Source: Mugil cephalus
Taxonomy: Eukaryota; Chordata; Actinopteri; Mugiliformes; Mugilidae
Assembly: GCF_022458985.1 (NCBI RefSeq)
Contig: NC_061779.1
Location: 16,165,001-16,229,000, forward strand
Reading direction: 5' to 3'
Length of the DNA stretch: 64,000 nucleotides
A program made the translations under genes and the position numbers. The first letter of the stretch is position 1, and each line of letters starts with the position of its first letter. Positions 23,401 to 35,500 of this stretch are shown piece by piece. Below the pieces are notes generated by a model that ran no database searches, was not told the origin of the DNA, and saw only the letters and a program-made list of their open reading frames with translations.

Positions 23401-24964
23401 GTTCCCCAGGTGTTTCTGTACATGATACATTGTTCCATGCTATAAAAACTCGAATAAAGCTGCTTTGTAATTAGATCAAATTTATCTGATCCAGCATTGT
23501 TAGGAAAAGTTATTTTATAAATGTCCAAAGTATTAGTTGAGGGTTTTTAATTTCCTGGATAACCATTTTCCTGCACTTCCTGTTAATTTTACATCCTCCC
23601 AATGTTCAAGCTGACAAATCAGAGCAAATCGATCTTCTCTGGAGGGGGTCAGCGTCCCTAACTGGTTACATGTTCATACTGGATATACGTGGAACCGATT
23701 ACCACACACAACAGACAGATTTCAAGGAATCACAGATGAGTCTCACATTTTTATTTCGGTCCTGGCTGGGCTCTGTTGCCGCCAACTCTCCAATCAGCAA
23801 AGGCTTCAGAAACTTTTGCACAAAGTTGAGATCAGGATGAAAAGCTGTGAACGCCTCCTGGAAAACACAAACGAGAAACGCCTTAAATATCACAGCAGGA
23901 AGGATTGTCGTTGCGGTGGAAGTCTTGACATCAGGTTTTCCACATGCTGAAGGAGGCTCGGGAGCAGAAACGTTTATTGAGGAGAATTCAGATGGCACAC
24001 CTGATTTCATAGGGTAACTCTATTTCTCTCGGCAGGACATTTTCCACACACGTGCACAATCAGCTCTACGAATGCTTTTGTAACTTTCCACAAAGTTAGG
24101 ACAACCTTTTACCTAAAATACAGACAGTGGTGGTTGGTTGGGTTCCAGGTACAGGCAGGCTTGGCACCGACAGTGAAAGATAACGATTAGGAGCACTGTG
24201 ACCCACCTTTAACATATGGATATACTTTACTTACAGTATTGCAGTTCAGAGCTTCATTTCCAAGCATAGAGGCTAGAGCAAAAACATACTAGTGTCACAC
24301 ACACCCAGTACATAACGAGGAGCTGGCTCCATTATGCTAATATCTTTGGTACAGAATAGTTAATTAGGTAAAAACTACTGAGATGTGAAACCTAACATGG
24401 GGCACACTGCTTTTTGGTGAAGTTACAAGACGTGACAAAACTGTTTAAGCCTTATTAATGCGTTAAAAATGAACGTATCTTACACTGTAATGTAAACTAT
24501 TGATCTGAAATGTTACAATGAACTATACTTGTAACATATGTGTAAAAACATGAACAGCTTTTCATTGAAAAGTAGCGAGATGAAGCAGAATAAAGTGCCA
24601 GGAAATGAAAACAAATGACAGAGTAATTAAGGACAATCCTCGTGTTAAGTAATATTTCACAACCACGTCTACAAATAACGATATATTCTCATGAAATCAG
24701 TTTATATTTAATTGATTAATTTTTTTTTTTTATGGGACAAAGCAGCATATTTACCGTAGCATCCTCTCCAGCATAGTGGCCGATCACACGGAAGCCTCCT
24801 GGATGCCTTTTGGCCCACTGAGAGATGTTGTAAACCTTTCGATCGATCACCAGCCACTGATCGTTCCTGCTGCTGTGGCTTCGCACCTCGTCCCAGCTGT
24901 ATACACCTCCAGCCTTCCCGTTAGCCTGCTCCCCCTTCTCCGTCAGCTGGCCTCCGCCTCCCAT
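20432..24964 (-). CDS. fads2: Acyl-CoA fatty acid desaturase 2, front-end type (12 coding exons, 445 aa)
   Basis: ER membrane enzyme adding a front-end double bond in polyunsaturated fatty acid (EPA/DHA) synthesis, electrons coming through its own cytochrome b5 domain. Exons in gene order: 24755-24964, 23747-23857, 22995-23192, 22816-22917, 22583-22708, 22427-22487, 22276-22352, 22020-22117, 21664-21760, 21373-21452, 20685-20810, 20432-20483. They sum to 1338 nt with closed phases; 445 aa and 12 exons are the usual fish values. Seen: heme motif HPGG at 54-57 and His77; histidine boxes HDFGH (181-185), HFQHH (218-222), QIEHH (383-387). FHIQ at 280-283 fits the FxxQ signature of delta-6/delta-5 fish enzymes, not YxxN of delta-4. 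Start: MGGGGQL at 24964, as in the family; an in-frame Met two codons upstream (24970) is less likely. Odd points: GC donor after exon 5; Gly334 where relatives have Trp; Trp429 where they usually have Arg. Exon 4 uses the upstream of two possible acceptors, which restores family length. Confidence 0.96.
22581..22582 (-). other. GC (non-GT) splice donor of fads2 intron 5
   Basis: On the minus strand the exon 5/intron border reads GGTGGAG followed by gcaagt. The next exon starts after ttacag at 22487 and keeps frame, so the 95-bp intron is of the GC-AG type. The rest of the donor is close to consensus, as is usual for working GC donors. Confidence 0.85.
24143..24219 (+). repeat. Copy 1 of an unassigned dispersed repeat
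   Basis: This stretch, in fads2 intron 1 (between the first two coding exons), is clearly similar to 59057-59121 in a syt7 intron. Shared words include GGAGCACTGTGACCCA, TTTAAC and GATAAC/AATAAC. No known family was recognised. Confidence 0.6.
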
Positions 24965-25660
24965 CCTCACTGCTGTCTCTGGCCTGGATCCACCTGCACA
25001 CTAAAGGGACAGTCAGCCACAAAGTTTCACAGTTGCATGCTAAAAAAAAAAAAAAAAAAACAGTGCCCAAACTGGCTCAAGGCGCAGAAGGAGCCGAGTG
25101 TGGTTTAAACCCTGTTGCTCTGTTTACTTTAACACCCCCTAATTCTTTATAAGACAAAATGGATTACAATATCTCCACTAATAATTTGTGAGGAAGTCTA
25201 ACCAGCTATTAAAGCTATTGATTATTTTCCTATCGACGTTAAACACGAGTCCAGGTGTCAACTCATTAAGAAATAGTATTATTTGGCATTCAGGTGCGTT
25301 TAAGCTGCTGCGCAAGTCGATAAGAGGTTTAGCGGTGCATCATGACCGTCTGCTCTCATACCGTGTCCAAACCCATGGTCCAAACTGCAGGTAAGACTGA
25401 CTAAGCCACCACCGGTGCGTAAACAAACGAGTGAAAACGAAATGACGGCTGATAGCGGATGGCGCGCCGTGCAGGCCACTGCGTGAAGATGATATCATTT
25501 CAGACTTACAGCGTCCAGGGGTTAACTACTCTTCCCGGGGTTCAGCCACAAATATCACTGTGATTTTCTCCAGGGTCGGTTCAGAAGCACAAGAAACGGC
25601 CAAACACCCCGAGGCACATCCTCTGTCCTCCCAAATGCGTTGACCTGATCTCACTCACCC
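24965..25660 (-). other. Predicted fads2 5' UTR with a non-coding first exon
   Basis: Upstream of the ATG the minus strand reads tttagtgtgcag just before position 24993, a good acceptor, so 24965-24993 would be 5' UTR in the first coding exon. A strong donor, GCT followed by gtaagt, lies at 25510/25509. A non-coding exon from about 25660 to 25510 joined over a 516-bp intron is the simplest model. The upstream boundary is a guess. Confidence 0.45.
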
Positions 25661-25706
25661 ACTCATTCAGGATCAACTCAGAGCAGATCATTCGACGGCG
25701 TCTGGG

Positions 25707-25777
25707 CCAATCAGAGCTCAGCGTATCCCGGACGGATAATAACCTGATGATTTGAATACACGATGGTGTCGGGTGAG
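25707..25777 (-). promoter_or_regulatory. Candidate fads2 promoter: CCAAT box and SRE-like site
   Basis: CCAATCA at 25707-25713 (ATTGG on the gene strand) is a strong NF-Y site. About 55 bp further upstream of the gene, the minus strand at 25777-25768 reads CTCACCCGAC, similar to the sterol regulatory element ATCACCCCAC. NF-Y next to SRE is the known arrangement in vertebrate FADS2 promoters, where SREBP-1 and NF-Y act together. Seen: the motifs. Inferred: their use. Confidence 0.4.
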
Positions 25778-27339
25778 TGAACGCACAAGCGGGGAAACGG
25801 ATCGCTGGATGACGGCGATCTTACAGCGGGGCCGGGATGCTACGCAGTTTCCGGGTGGCACCAGACAGCCACCGCGAATTGGATCCGGTTTGCCAAATGG
25901 ATGAAACTGGCTGCAGGTCTACCTTTCAGGGCGGCTCGGTGATACCAGCTGCTCACTGCTCCAGTTGCTTTGTTTTGGTAACAATGGGCAGCGAGACACG
26001 CCCACTTTCCACAAAATGTTCCCCCATATCTCATGACCACTTAAAACATTTTTGCTTAAATGCTTAACTGCATTATTAGAAACAGTTTTTTAATAAACCG
26101 ACATATTAAAAACAAAAAAAAAACATTTTAATATTTGTTGTAAAATAAAAAATAATATCTTATATATATTTATTATTATATTACATTTTTATTTTAGATT
26201 GGTTTGGTTGGTTTGGTTTTCACATGTACCACACATGATGCCTACGTGTTACATCAACACCATCAATGACACGTCTGTTGTAGTTCCCTCTTCTACCAGT
26301 AGATGGTGCAGATGTGTTCCTTTATTCAAACCGGCTACTTGTCCTCATTTGACCCCAATGGTGCCACAGCCCACAGGGATATCATTACAGTCTTATGTTG
26401 CTTCTGTCATGATCCAGTAATAAACTGTATAGATTTTATTGTCACATAACACAAATATTATGCTTTATTTTGTCCATATGTTTCCCGTATGGGAAACAGC
26501 ACTCCATCTGCATTCAGCAAATTCACCTCAGCAGTCACATCCATTCCACGCCCGAGGTCCCTGTCTGTCTGTCTCCTGCTTACGGTCCATTGTGTCATTT
26601 CAGGGTCGTTTCAATGCGATGCAGAAATTTGCAAATCAGCTCTTTCGGTCCCTGGCATATCAGACAGGATTATCCTCAAGCAGCGTGCGGCCTGTCTCCC
26701 TGTTTGTCCGCTTCTTCTGCCACAGCTCATCAGGCTGACAGAAGCGCTGCACATCTGACCCCAGCAGCTTTTCCAGGCTTTCCTTCAGTATCACAACCAA
26801 CAAAACACACTGTCAATCAGAGGAACCTGGCCCGCTATTGTCAAGTGACTGACAAATTCAGGAGGAAGATCAATTTACAGTTTGGTTACTCGGGTAAGAA
26901 GGAGGTAGTGAGTTTTATTGGATTATATTTATTGTGACAGATTTCCTACCTTCCCTCCAGCACATTTAAACCATTTAATAAGAGAGAGGTTCTATATTGC
27001 ATTTAAAACATTCAAAACATGAGAATACGTCATAAGTTCTTGTGTGAAGTAGCTACCATCTAAACATCATCTGACCCTGACGCACAGTAACTGTCGACTA
27101 GTACACGCATCAGCAAATGTAAAGTGACACTTGTATATCATTTGTACTTGCATTATGCAAGCTTGGTTAAATGGACAGCACCATTTCAAAAGTAAATTTG
27201 TCTATTATTGCACCGGTATGACATGATTTGTGTAATATTAGTATATGATTATGGATGCATTACAGGATTATAACTTTTGGATTATATTTTGTCAATTTTT
27301 TGTTAAGTACCATTGTAATATTGTGGGTGGGAGGGACTG

Positions 27340-27368
27340 ATGCATACTAAGTCATACTTAGTATGCAT
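27340..27368. repeat. Perfect palindrome, 13-bp arms
   Basis: ATGCATACTAAGT at 27340-27352 is exactly complementary to 27356-27368, with the 3-nt loop CAT. It is intergenic. No associated element was recognised. Confidence 0.85.
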
Positions 27369-28781
27369 TAAGAAAAGTTGCAATACCCCAGTGTTATAAT
27401 ATTATTCATTGATTTTATTATGTGTAAACTCTTTTTAACGCTGTAGCTAGCGGAAATTAAATTTTCCGGATTTTTCTCAAAATCTGACTTTTAATTAAGT
27501 CAAGGTTGCGTTTGTGTAGTGTGACTATACTAAATTAATAGCAAAGCAATGTCAAACGGCTGGACCAAAGAGCAACAATATTACTTAAACAGAGGGATAG
27601 CATTCTTCAAGGAGGTTTTAAATGTAAAAGCTTTTGTAGGAAACTCTGGTAGCAGTAGATGATAATTTTTTATTCTTGTACATTTTCATTCAAACAAAAA
27701 ATCTAATTGTTTAAGGTGGTTGCCAGAACAAAATGCAGTGTATAGGGATGTCCATTCTTGGCATGTCTTGGACGATCAGATGAGACGTCAAAAGAGGTCT
27801 TGCTCATTTAGTTTAAGACTCCTGGAGGACTCCGTTTGCAAGATGAGTTGTGTTTCTCTACACCTCCAATGGCCTCAGTTGCAGTTTCTGGCCACATTCA
27901 GTCGGTTGTGACGGGATGGAACTTGGCCTCTGATGGTACATGAGCTTAATCAGCCACTTTTAATGTTATATGTTGAAATAAACCTCTCATTTTGTAGCTC
28001 TGATGCTGGTCTGGTCCTTTGTTGTAGCTTCAACACTGACTTACTAACATAAATAGTAGTATTTTAATCAGATTTTTTTTTGTTATTATTATTTTTAATA
28101 TTTTTTTATGTATTTTTAATGTTAATTATTTTGATCAAATACACAAGCCCTAATGTTTCACAAAACGCATCGTTTCCTTTTTCAAATGCAACCTCTAATA
28201 GTCACACACACGAACACACACGCACATACTGACCATGTGATCTGAATGCCCCCTGTTCCGATTACAGGCGGAGGGAGGAAGGGAGGGAGGGAGGTAGCAG
28301 TTGAACGTAAACCTTAACACTGGTGAAGGGAAGCGGCTAACATCAGGAGCACAGCCAGAGTCAGCGCCGCAATTTTCCAATATGTGCAATTTCTTTCTCC
28401 GGCGCGGATTATAACTCCGGAGACCCGGGCCTCTAATGGGGAGCAAATACATTAACTAGTGGACAGACTTCCATTAACTGTTACTCTTTGCCGCCGGCCA
28501 GGTCACAGAGCTGCGCGACAAACACTGAGTGAGTTTATCCACCGACACCGGGCAGGAAGAGGCGCACTAAACCGACTCTTTAGCGTGCAGAAGCGGTACT
28601 TTTTTTTCTTCTTCTTCTTCCCGTTGTGATAGAGGGAGCGGATCAGGTGACCTGAAAGGCTGCGCGTTATCTTTCTCTGAAGAGCTTCAAGGAAGTCAGA
28701 GAGGAGATGGGAGGGTAAGGACCGCAAGAATTCAATTTCAGCTCAAAATTCAGCTGCACTTTGTTGAGTTCAACTACCAGC

Positions 28782-28861
28782 AGCACTACTATTACTACTA
28801 TTATTATTACTACTACTACTACTACTATTACTACTACTACTATTATTACTACTATTACTTC
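28782..28861. repeat. (ACT/ATT)n triplet microsatellite
   Basis: About 80 bp of interleaved ACT and ATT units, roughly 250 bp upstream of the lrrc10b start codon. It could fall in the 5' UTR. Confidence 0.9.
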
Positions 28862-29074
28862 ACAGTGTGCTAGATATTCCTCATTTATAGTTCTCTGATG
28901 AAGCAGTGCATGAAGGGACGAAGAGACACTTGACGAACATGGCTGCAAGAGCATCAACTAGCCTGGACCACGATGCTGTTTGCAGCTGGTGGGTTCAACC
29001 ACAAAATACAAGCAGCTCCCAGGCCGAGGGTTAACTTGTCACAGATACTGCCTCGTCAAATGACTCTGCCCTGA

Positions 29075-30316
<1,242 letters not shown>

Positions 30317-30590
30317 AAACATCCAGATGAAGTGCACGCAGGTGGACGTGGATTATTATTTTTAAAGACACAGAAGGAGTGTGGGACTTTTCTTAGCTGT
30401 GCTGCTGATTTATAATCTGCTAACTGTGAAAACAAATGAGCCGGGCATTACGTTGCTGTTAAACTAACACAGCACACGCAACATCTCACTTCGCTGCAAA
30501 TGATCCGATAAGAGCAGGACTCAGGTGGACGTTGTGTGTGAGTGTACATGTGTATGGTGGTTGCATTCTGAGTGTACTCAGGAGTTTTCC

Positions 30591-30596
30591 ATTAAA
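30591..30596 (+). terminator. Possible polyadenylation signal of lrrc10b
   Basis: ATTAAA lies about 275 nt after the lrrc10b stop codon, in A/T-rich sequence. Other hexamers further on cannot be excluded. Confidence 0.4.
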
Positions 30597-31674
30597 TATT
30601 AACTCTGCTAATGAAGTCAGCGTCACTCGTTTGTAGAAAAAATATTTATTAATCGGGAACCAGTGAGAAGTACAAGCCACTGTAGTATTTCCACACACCA
30701 GGGTCAGCGTCTGCTTCATTGCCAGCACACCTCGACTTCGCTCATTGCTATTTTTATAAACCATGAGTAAATGTGTGTACTGGAGGTAGATTTACAAAAT
30801 ATTTATGACGCGCTAAACACAACCTCCCCTCCAAGCAGTGTCAGTGTTGTGTAAACTGTCCCGTGAGCGTCTGTGCCAAGAAAGAGCAAGAGACAAGCTG
30901 GATTATTAGAGGGATAAATAACTGGGGTGCTTCACCATAAAAGGTAAATCCATAGGGAGGCTCTGAAGATAAAATGGATTAACGAAAGAAAATCGAGCAG
31001 ATTCTTCTTCAGTAACTAAAAACCAAAGGCCCGTGCAGGTCAGAGACTCAGGTCAGCCTTGACCTTTGTGAACCCCTTTTCGTCGGTGACTACACTTTTT
31101 TCTACCTCGGTCTCTGGCGTGAAGTGGGCCCGGCCCTTGTTCTGCTCTCATCTCTGCACTCATTATTCATGCGGAGCTCATGTGTAATCCAGCCCTCTCT
31201 CCACGGATCTTTTTCTCACATCTCATTGAAAGAGTGAAATATTTATCCCAGCACTAAAATATTCATGTCTGCGCTCGAGTGTCTCAACTCTGGCGTCTGC
31301 TCAGGGGGAACCGTTGCAGAGCAAAGCGATTACCAGAATTATACCTCCGGGGAGTCATCACAATGTTTGAGGTATAGAAATGTATGACTGCAACTGATAT
31401 CCAATCTTCATTATTGACAGAGTGATGCTTTGCTTATTGAAACACCAGAAAACTACATAAATGCTTCGGTTGCAGTTCTTCATAGAAAAAAATCTTAAAA
31501 GTATCAAGTATATTATTTATATAAAAGGAAATTAACTGGGTTCATCTAATATTTTGCGTGAGAAAGGGGCAGGTTGTTTTTATCTGGTATTAGAAAATGC
31601 GCAACAATTTTAGCTAAGTGCTAATGCTAGAAGGCCATTATGCTCACAGCGTCAAAGCTAACACGCTGCAGGTG
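30597..31674. other. Intergenic region between convergent lrrc10b and ppp1r32
   Basis: No gene seen. 31030-31320 is less A/T rich than its surroundings and includes a nuclear-receptor half-site cluster and several ATTCAT words, and may be conserved non-coding sequence. Confidence 0.5.
31037..31065. promoter_or_regulatory. Nuclear-receptor half-site cluster (AGGTCA x3)
   Basis: AGGTCA at 31037-31042 and 31050-31055 (direct, 7-nt gap) is followed by TGACCT at 31060-31065, making an inverted repeat with a 4-nt gap. On the minus strand the last site reads CAAAGGTCA, an extended half-site as bound by ERR, HNF4 or PPAR-type receptors. Occupancy and target gene are unknown. Confidence 0.35.
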
Positions 31675-32167
31675 TCACATTATTCGCATGGTAACAGATC
31701 TGCTTTTATTTTTACAGGTGTGGGACAAATTTGAATTTTGATCTGATGGTGGTGCCAGATAAAAGGTGAAAGGGTCACCAGCATCTGTGGGAATGATCGT
31801 CGGGGTACGGTGAATGTCTCCACGAACACTCCTCCTCCGTAGAGCCACGCGTAGCTGAAATTCACACAGTATATTGTTTCACTGTTCACCACGAGAAGAT
31901 GTAGGAGGATAATTACACAGGATTTATTATCTATGCTTTGTTGACATTCAGCGGCGTTTTATATATTCCTTGTGGATCCAGTGCGGATACTAATGACGTA
32001 CAATTTAGTGCGGCTTCTGAGAGCTGACCCACAGTCGCTGCTCAGTATGGGAGCTGCAGCGTATGACACACGATGTGTTGCTGGTGGAATCTCAGCCCTC
32101 CTCCGCCTCATCCACGCAGGCTCTGCAGGTCGTCCCAGAGGCGTGGGTGGCAAAACAGTTTGACACA
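31675..32167 (-). other. ppp1r32: Alternative 3' exons of ppp1r32 (uncertain)
   Basis: A minus-strand frame at 31854-31675, opening after tttcag, encodes RTPTIIPTDAGDPFTFY, which resembles the C-terminal RTLTSADPFYQ of human PPP1R32. To join it in phase, a 52-bp exon at 32167-32116 (after ctgcag, coding SVSNCFATHASG) would be needed; its donor (gtggat) is poor. With both exons the protein would be 397 aa, nearer to human (425 aa) than the 326-aa model ending at 32514. I cannot decide between them from sequence alone. Confidence 0.35.
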
Positions 32168-32463
32168 CTGCAGACGTCCATGGGAATCGGTGCTGTGTTC
32201 AGTCGGAGTGTAATTCATTTGCTCTTTGGTTTACACTCCTCTCATTCTCTGTAGGTCAGTGACGAGGTGGTCGAAGGCAATGCATCATCTCATTCACCAG
32301 CTTTTCAACGTAAAACAGCGTAAAGAAGATGCATTATTTCGAGATTTGCTGCAATGTTTCAAATGTACTTAAAGACACGCCCACTGTTTTTAATCTTTAA
32401 TGAATTACTGACATTTATTTTTCAATAAGTGTAATACCAAGTGTAACGCTTTAACACGAAATG

Positions 32464-32469
32464 TTTATT
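32464..32469 (-). terminator. Possible polyadenylation signal of ppp1r32
   Basis: TTTATT on the plus strand gives AATAAA on the minus strand 45-50 nt after the stop codon at 32514. It supports the short ppp1r32 model. Confidence 0.45.
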
Positions 32470-32513
32470 TTTGTGTTAAGCAGCAGCCATGTTGCAGGTA
32501 TGAACAGGTCTTT

Positions 32514-35500
32514 CTAGCCCTTAAAGATGAACCTGTGGAATAAAAATGGGTCACGTGAGTCATGGACATAAACAGAAAAGTATGCATGATGATATTGTGT
32601 GTAACGTGCGTACCTGTCCATGTCCCGGCCATTGTAGCCGTTACCCGTTTTAGCGCTGATGATTCCCGCACAATTTCGATCAGATTTCAGCTTTTCCAAA
32701 TCAGCACGATGACAAAACCTGGAAAATAACAACATTACATTGCAAACTGCTGATTTTACCCATAGTTGGACTCAGCAAACATGGAAAGTAGAAAGTTAGT
32801 AGTGTTTTAAATCTGATTTTTATGTTGTACAACTAAAGATTCATGTTTCACATACAAAAAATACATCTGGGATTTAAAGGACAATTTTCATAGTTACTTT
32901 TATTCATGAAAAAGATCAGAATACTTCTTCTGCCACTGTTGAAACTACCAAACACACTTACTTGCTCCTATAATGTGTAGTGAAGTGTGAATGATCAAAA
33001 GGCCTGTTAGGGAAAGCTTGCTTGTTTGGAGTGTTTAGAAGAGACCCTGTGGGCTCCTAAAACACAATGGAACAACACTGAACACCTACAAACACACTGA
33101 TGATATTTTTAAAGTAAAAAGGAACAATAAGGTAAAATATTTAACCTTTTTTCCAATTGTCATCACAGTTGGTGGACTGCTTTTGTGAGGTGACGGGAGG
33201 AGGGAGCTCTGGAAGGTCACAGAGAACCATGTTAATGTCGTGGTGTTATCATAATCATAAAAAAATGACTGGGAAGGGGTCAAATACTAACTGGGCAGGC
33301 CAAGGGAGCGATGACGCCTCTCGTGAATCCTGTTTCTCTGCAAGCTTGGCTGCGCAGGCCCGGCGTCGGCTCGGTTCCCTCAAACACAGAAGGACAAACC
33401 TCACAGTTTTACATTAAAAGTACACACACACACATTCAGCAGGAAAGAAATCAGAGCCAGCGTAGCTCAACCTGCAGAAAGGACGGCGGCACGAAATCAC
33501 CCTTTGTCACCGAGCTGGGAGTGAAACGAGGTTCAACCTGGAGATGAGCAAAAATTCAAAAAGGAAGGCATGTTAAAAAAGGGGCTCACAATATCTAGTT
33601 TGACTTAAAATAAATAAAACATAAGCTCTGTACATTCTTGCAGGACATGGTTGTGACAAATATCATTACAATGGGATAAATGTTGGACATTCTGGGAAAC
33701 TTTTCAGTTTATTTACAGAATATAATAGACCCCTTCACAGTTTGTAAACAATGTGACATTTTATGAGGGGCGGGGCTTAACTGGAGGCAACACATCTCAA
33801 ACACCATAGCTTGTAAACGGTGGTTAGCATATTTCAGTGGACTGTTTTGACAGAATGACACTCACTCTCTGAGACTGTGAGTGTTATTTTAAAAAGTTGA
33901 CTCTGACTGATAGGACTATATTCACTGGATGGACGATTTGACCAAAGGAGGACACAGAGGGGACGAAGTCTGGTCTGTCTTTATCAAGTGAAGCTGGTCC
34001 AACAAAGTTATTACAAGAAGTAAGTAGAAATACTGTCCAGGGTAATGTAGCAAATACAAATTCCACTTGGATTGGACACCCCATAACATTGCATTAGCAT
34101 TAATGTGTAACTTCAGTCACAATTTATTCTAAGCTATAACGCTTTCCAGGCTGACACTGATGCATTACATATTAATCAACAAAGCCAAACCAAAGTTGTC
34201 TACAACTGGCGGTGGCTGGTATGTGATAAAACTTCAAGCCAGTGAAGCCAAAAATACAGCAAGCAACATTTTCATGGTTGAAAGTGACAGTTTTTGCCTC
34301 TAGCTTCCCTTTGTTTTGCCTCCAGCTAGCGTTGTGATGTCACAGTGCCATGAAGGGGTCTACAGAGGTTAATAATGACCTAATAAAAGAAATATCGTCC
34401 AGCACAGCGACATGACAACAATGAAGCTCTATGGTCGAGGGCGACAACATATCATCAGGTTTTATGTTCTGTTTTTGCTCTAGTTTGTGGTAAGTAAAAT
34501 AAAAATATAGAAATCTACAATATATAGGACAGACTCAGATGCAGCTTAAATAAATCATTCTTACCGTGCTACAGTTTTTCTCCAGAAAGGTGTTAAACTG
34601 AAGCTCCTTCCCCTCAGTGAAACCACTCTCCTCTTTAGTTCCCATGGTCACGTGGCATTGAGCAACTTGACCAAGAGGATTCATTTTACAAAACAGTCAT
34701 CTTACATTTTATTTGTCTCATTTAAAATTCCCTCCTCGCTGTATAGATAAAGTCTGTTTTACCTGCTGGTGCGAGACGATGCGGCACAAACCACTTCTGA
34801 TATTCTGTCTGTGAAAATATGTTGAACATGTATCAGCGTCTCCAAATGCTGTCGTAGTTGTGCCCCGTTGAACATAGCGCACCTTCTCCACATCCGCCTC
34901 TGTTTTCGGGTGGCTCCTCAGCTGGTGGAAGCCGCTGTCCATGGCTCTGTTGACGAGGTTTGGCAAAGACACAGAACACTCGTACGGGCTGGGAGGCTGG
35001 TAGTGGCGTTTAGTTTGAGACATGAAACTGTCAGACAGCAACAGTCTGGAAACAAAAACAACACACGTGAGTCAACACTTCAGAAGATCACCATCATTTA
35101 TGGTAGTCTGACTGTCTGGAGTCCTTTCAGGAAACTAATCTACGCTGAGGCACGAATTTCCTCAAACTACTCTTGCAAAACGAGAGCATGTAAAGTTTAT
35201 TCAGACTGTTAAAAGAAATACTGGCCTAGTTTATGTGGCATCCTATCTCCACTGTGGAAGAGGTGCAGGTGAATTGCGTTTAATCTACTGTGGTCACAGT
35301 TTATAAGATTTAATACAGAGGCAGCATCAAGACAGGGACCATTTCCTTTGGAAGAAAACAGCTTCTCTGAAAAAACATCCACAGCAAGGCCTGAGCTTAA
35401 CCCTCTGATTAAACGGCCTGCTTTTCAGCCTGTACGTTTTTCTTGTAATAAAAGCAATGATGTCTGTGTTCCTCCTAGAGAGGTCCTGGTTTGGTTCATG

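Noticed and set aside
28667..28957. Minus-strand 96-codon frame rich in Val/Ile
   Set aside because: Produced by the ACT/ATT triplet repeat.
31972..32254. Plus-strand frames in two phases near 32.0-32.25 kb
   Set aside because: No start context, splice sites or family match. The stretch is also a candidate minus-strand ppp1r32 exon, so it was not called as a plus-strand gene.
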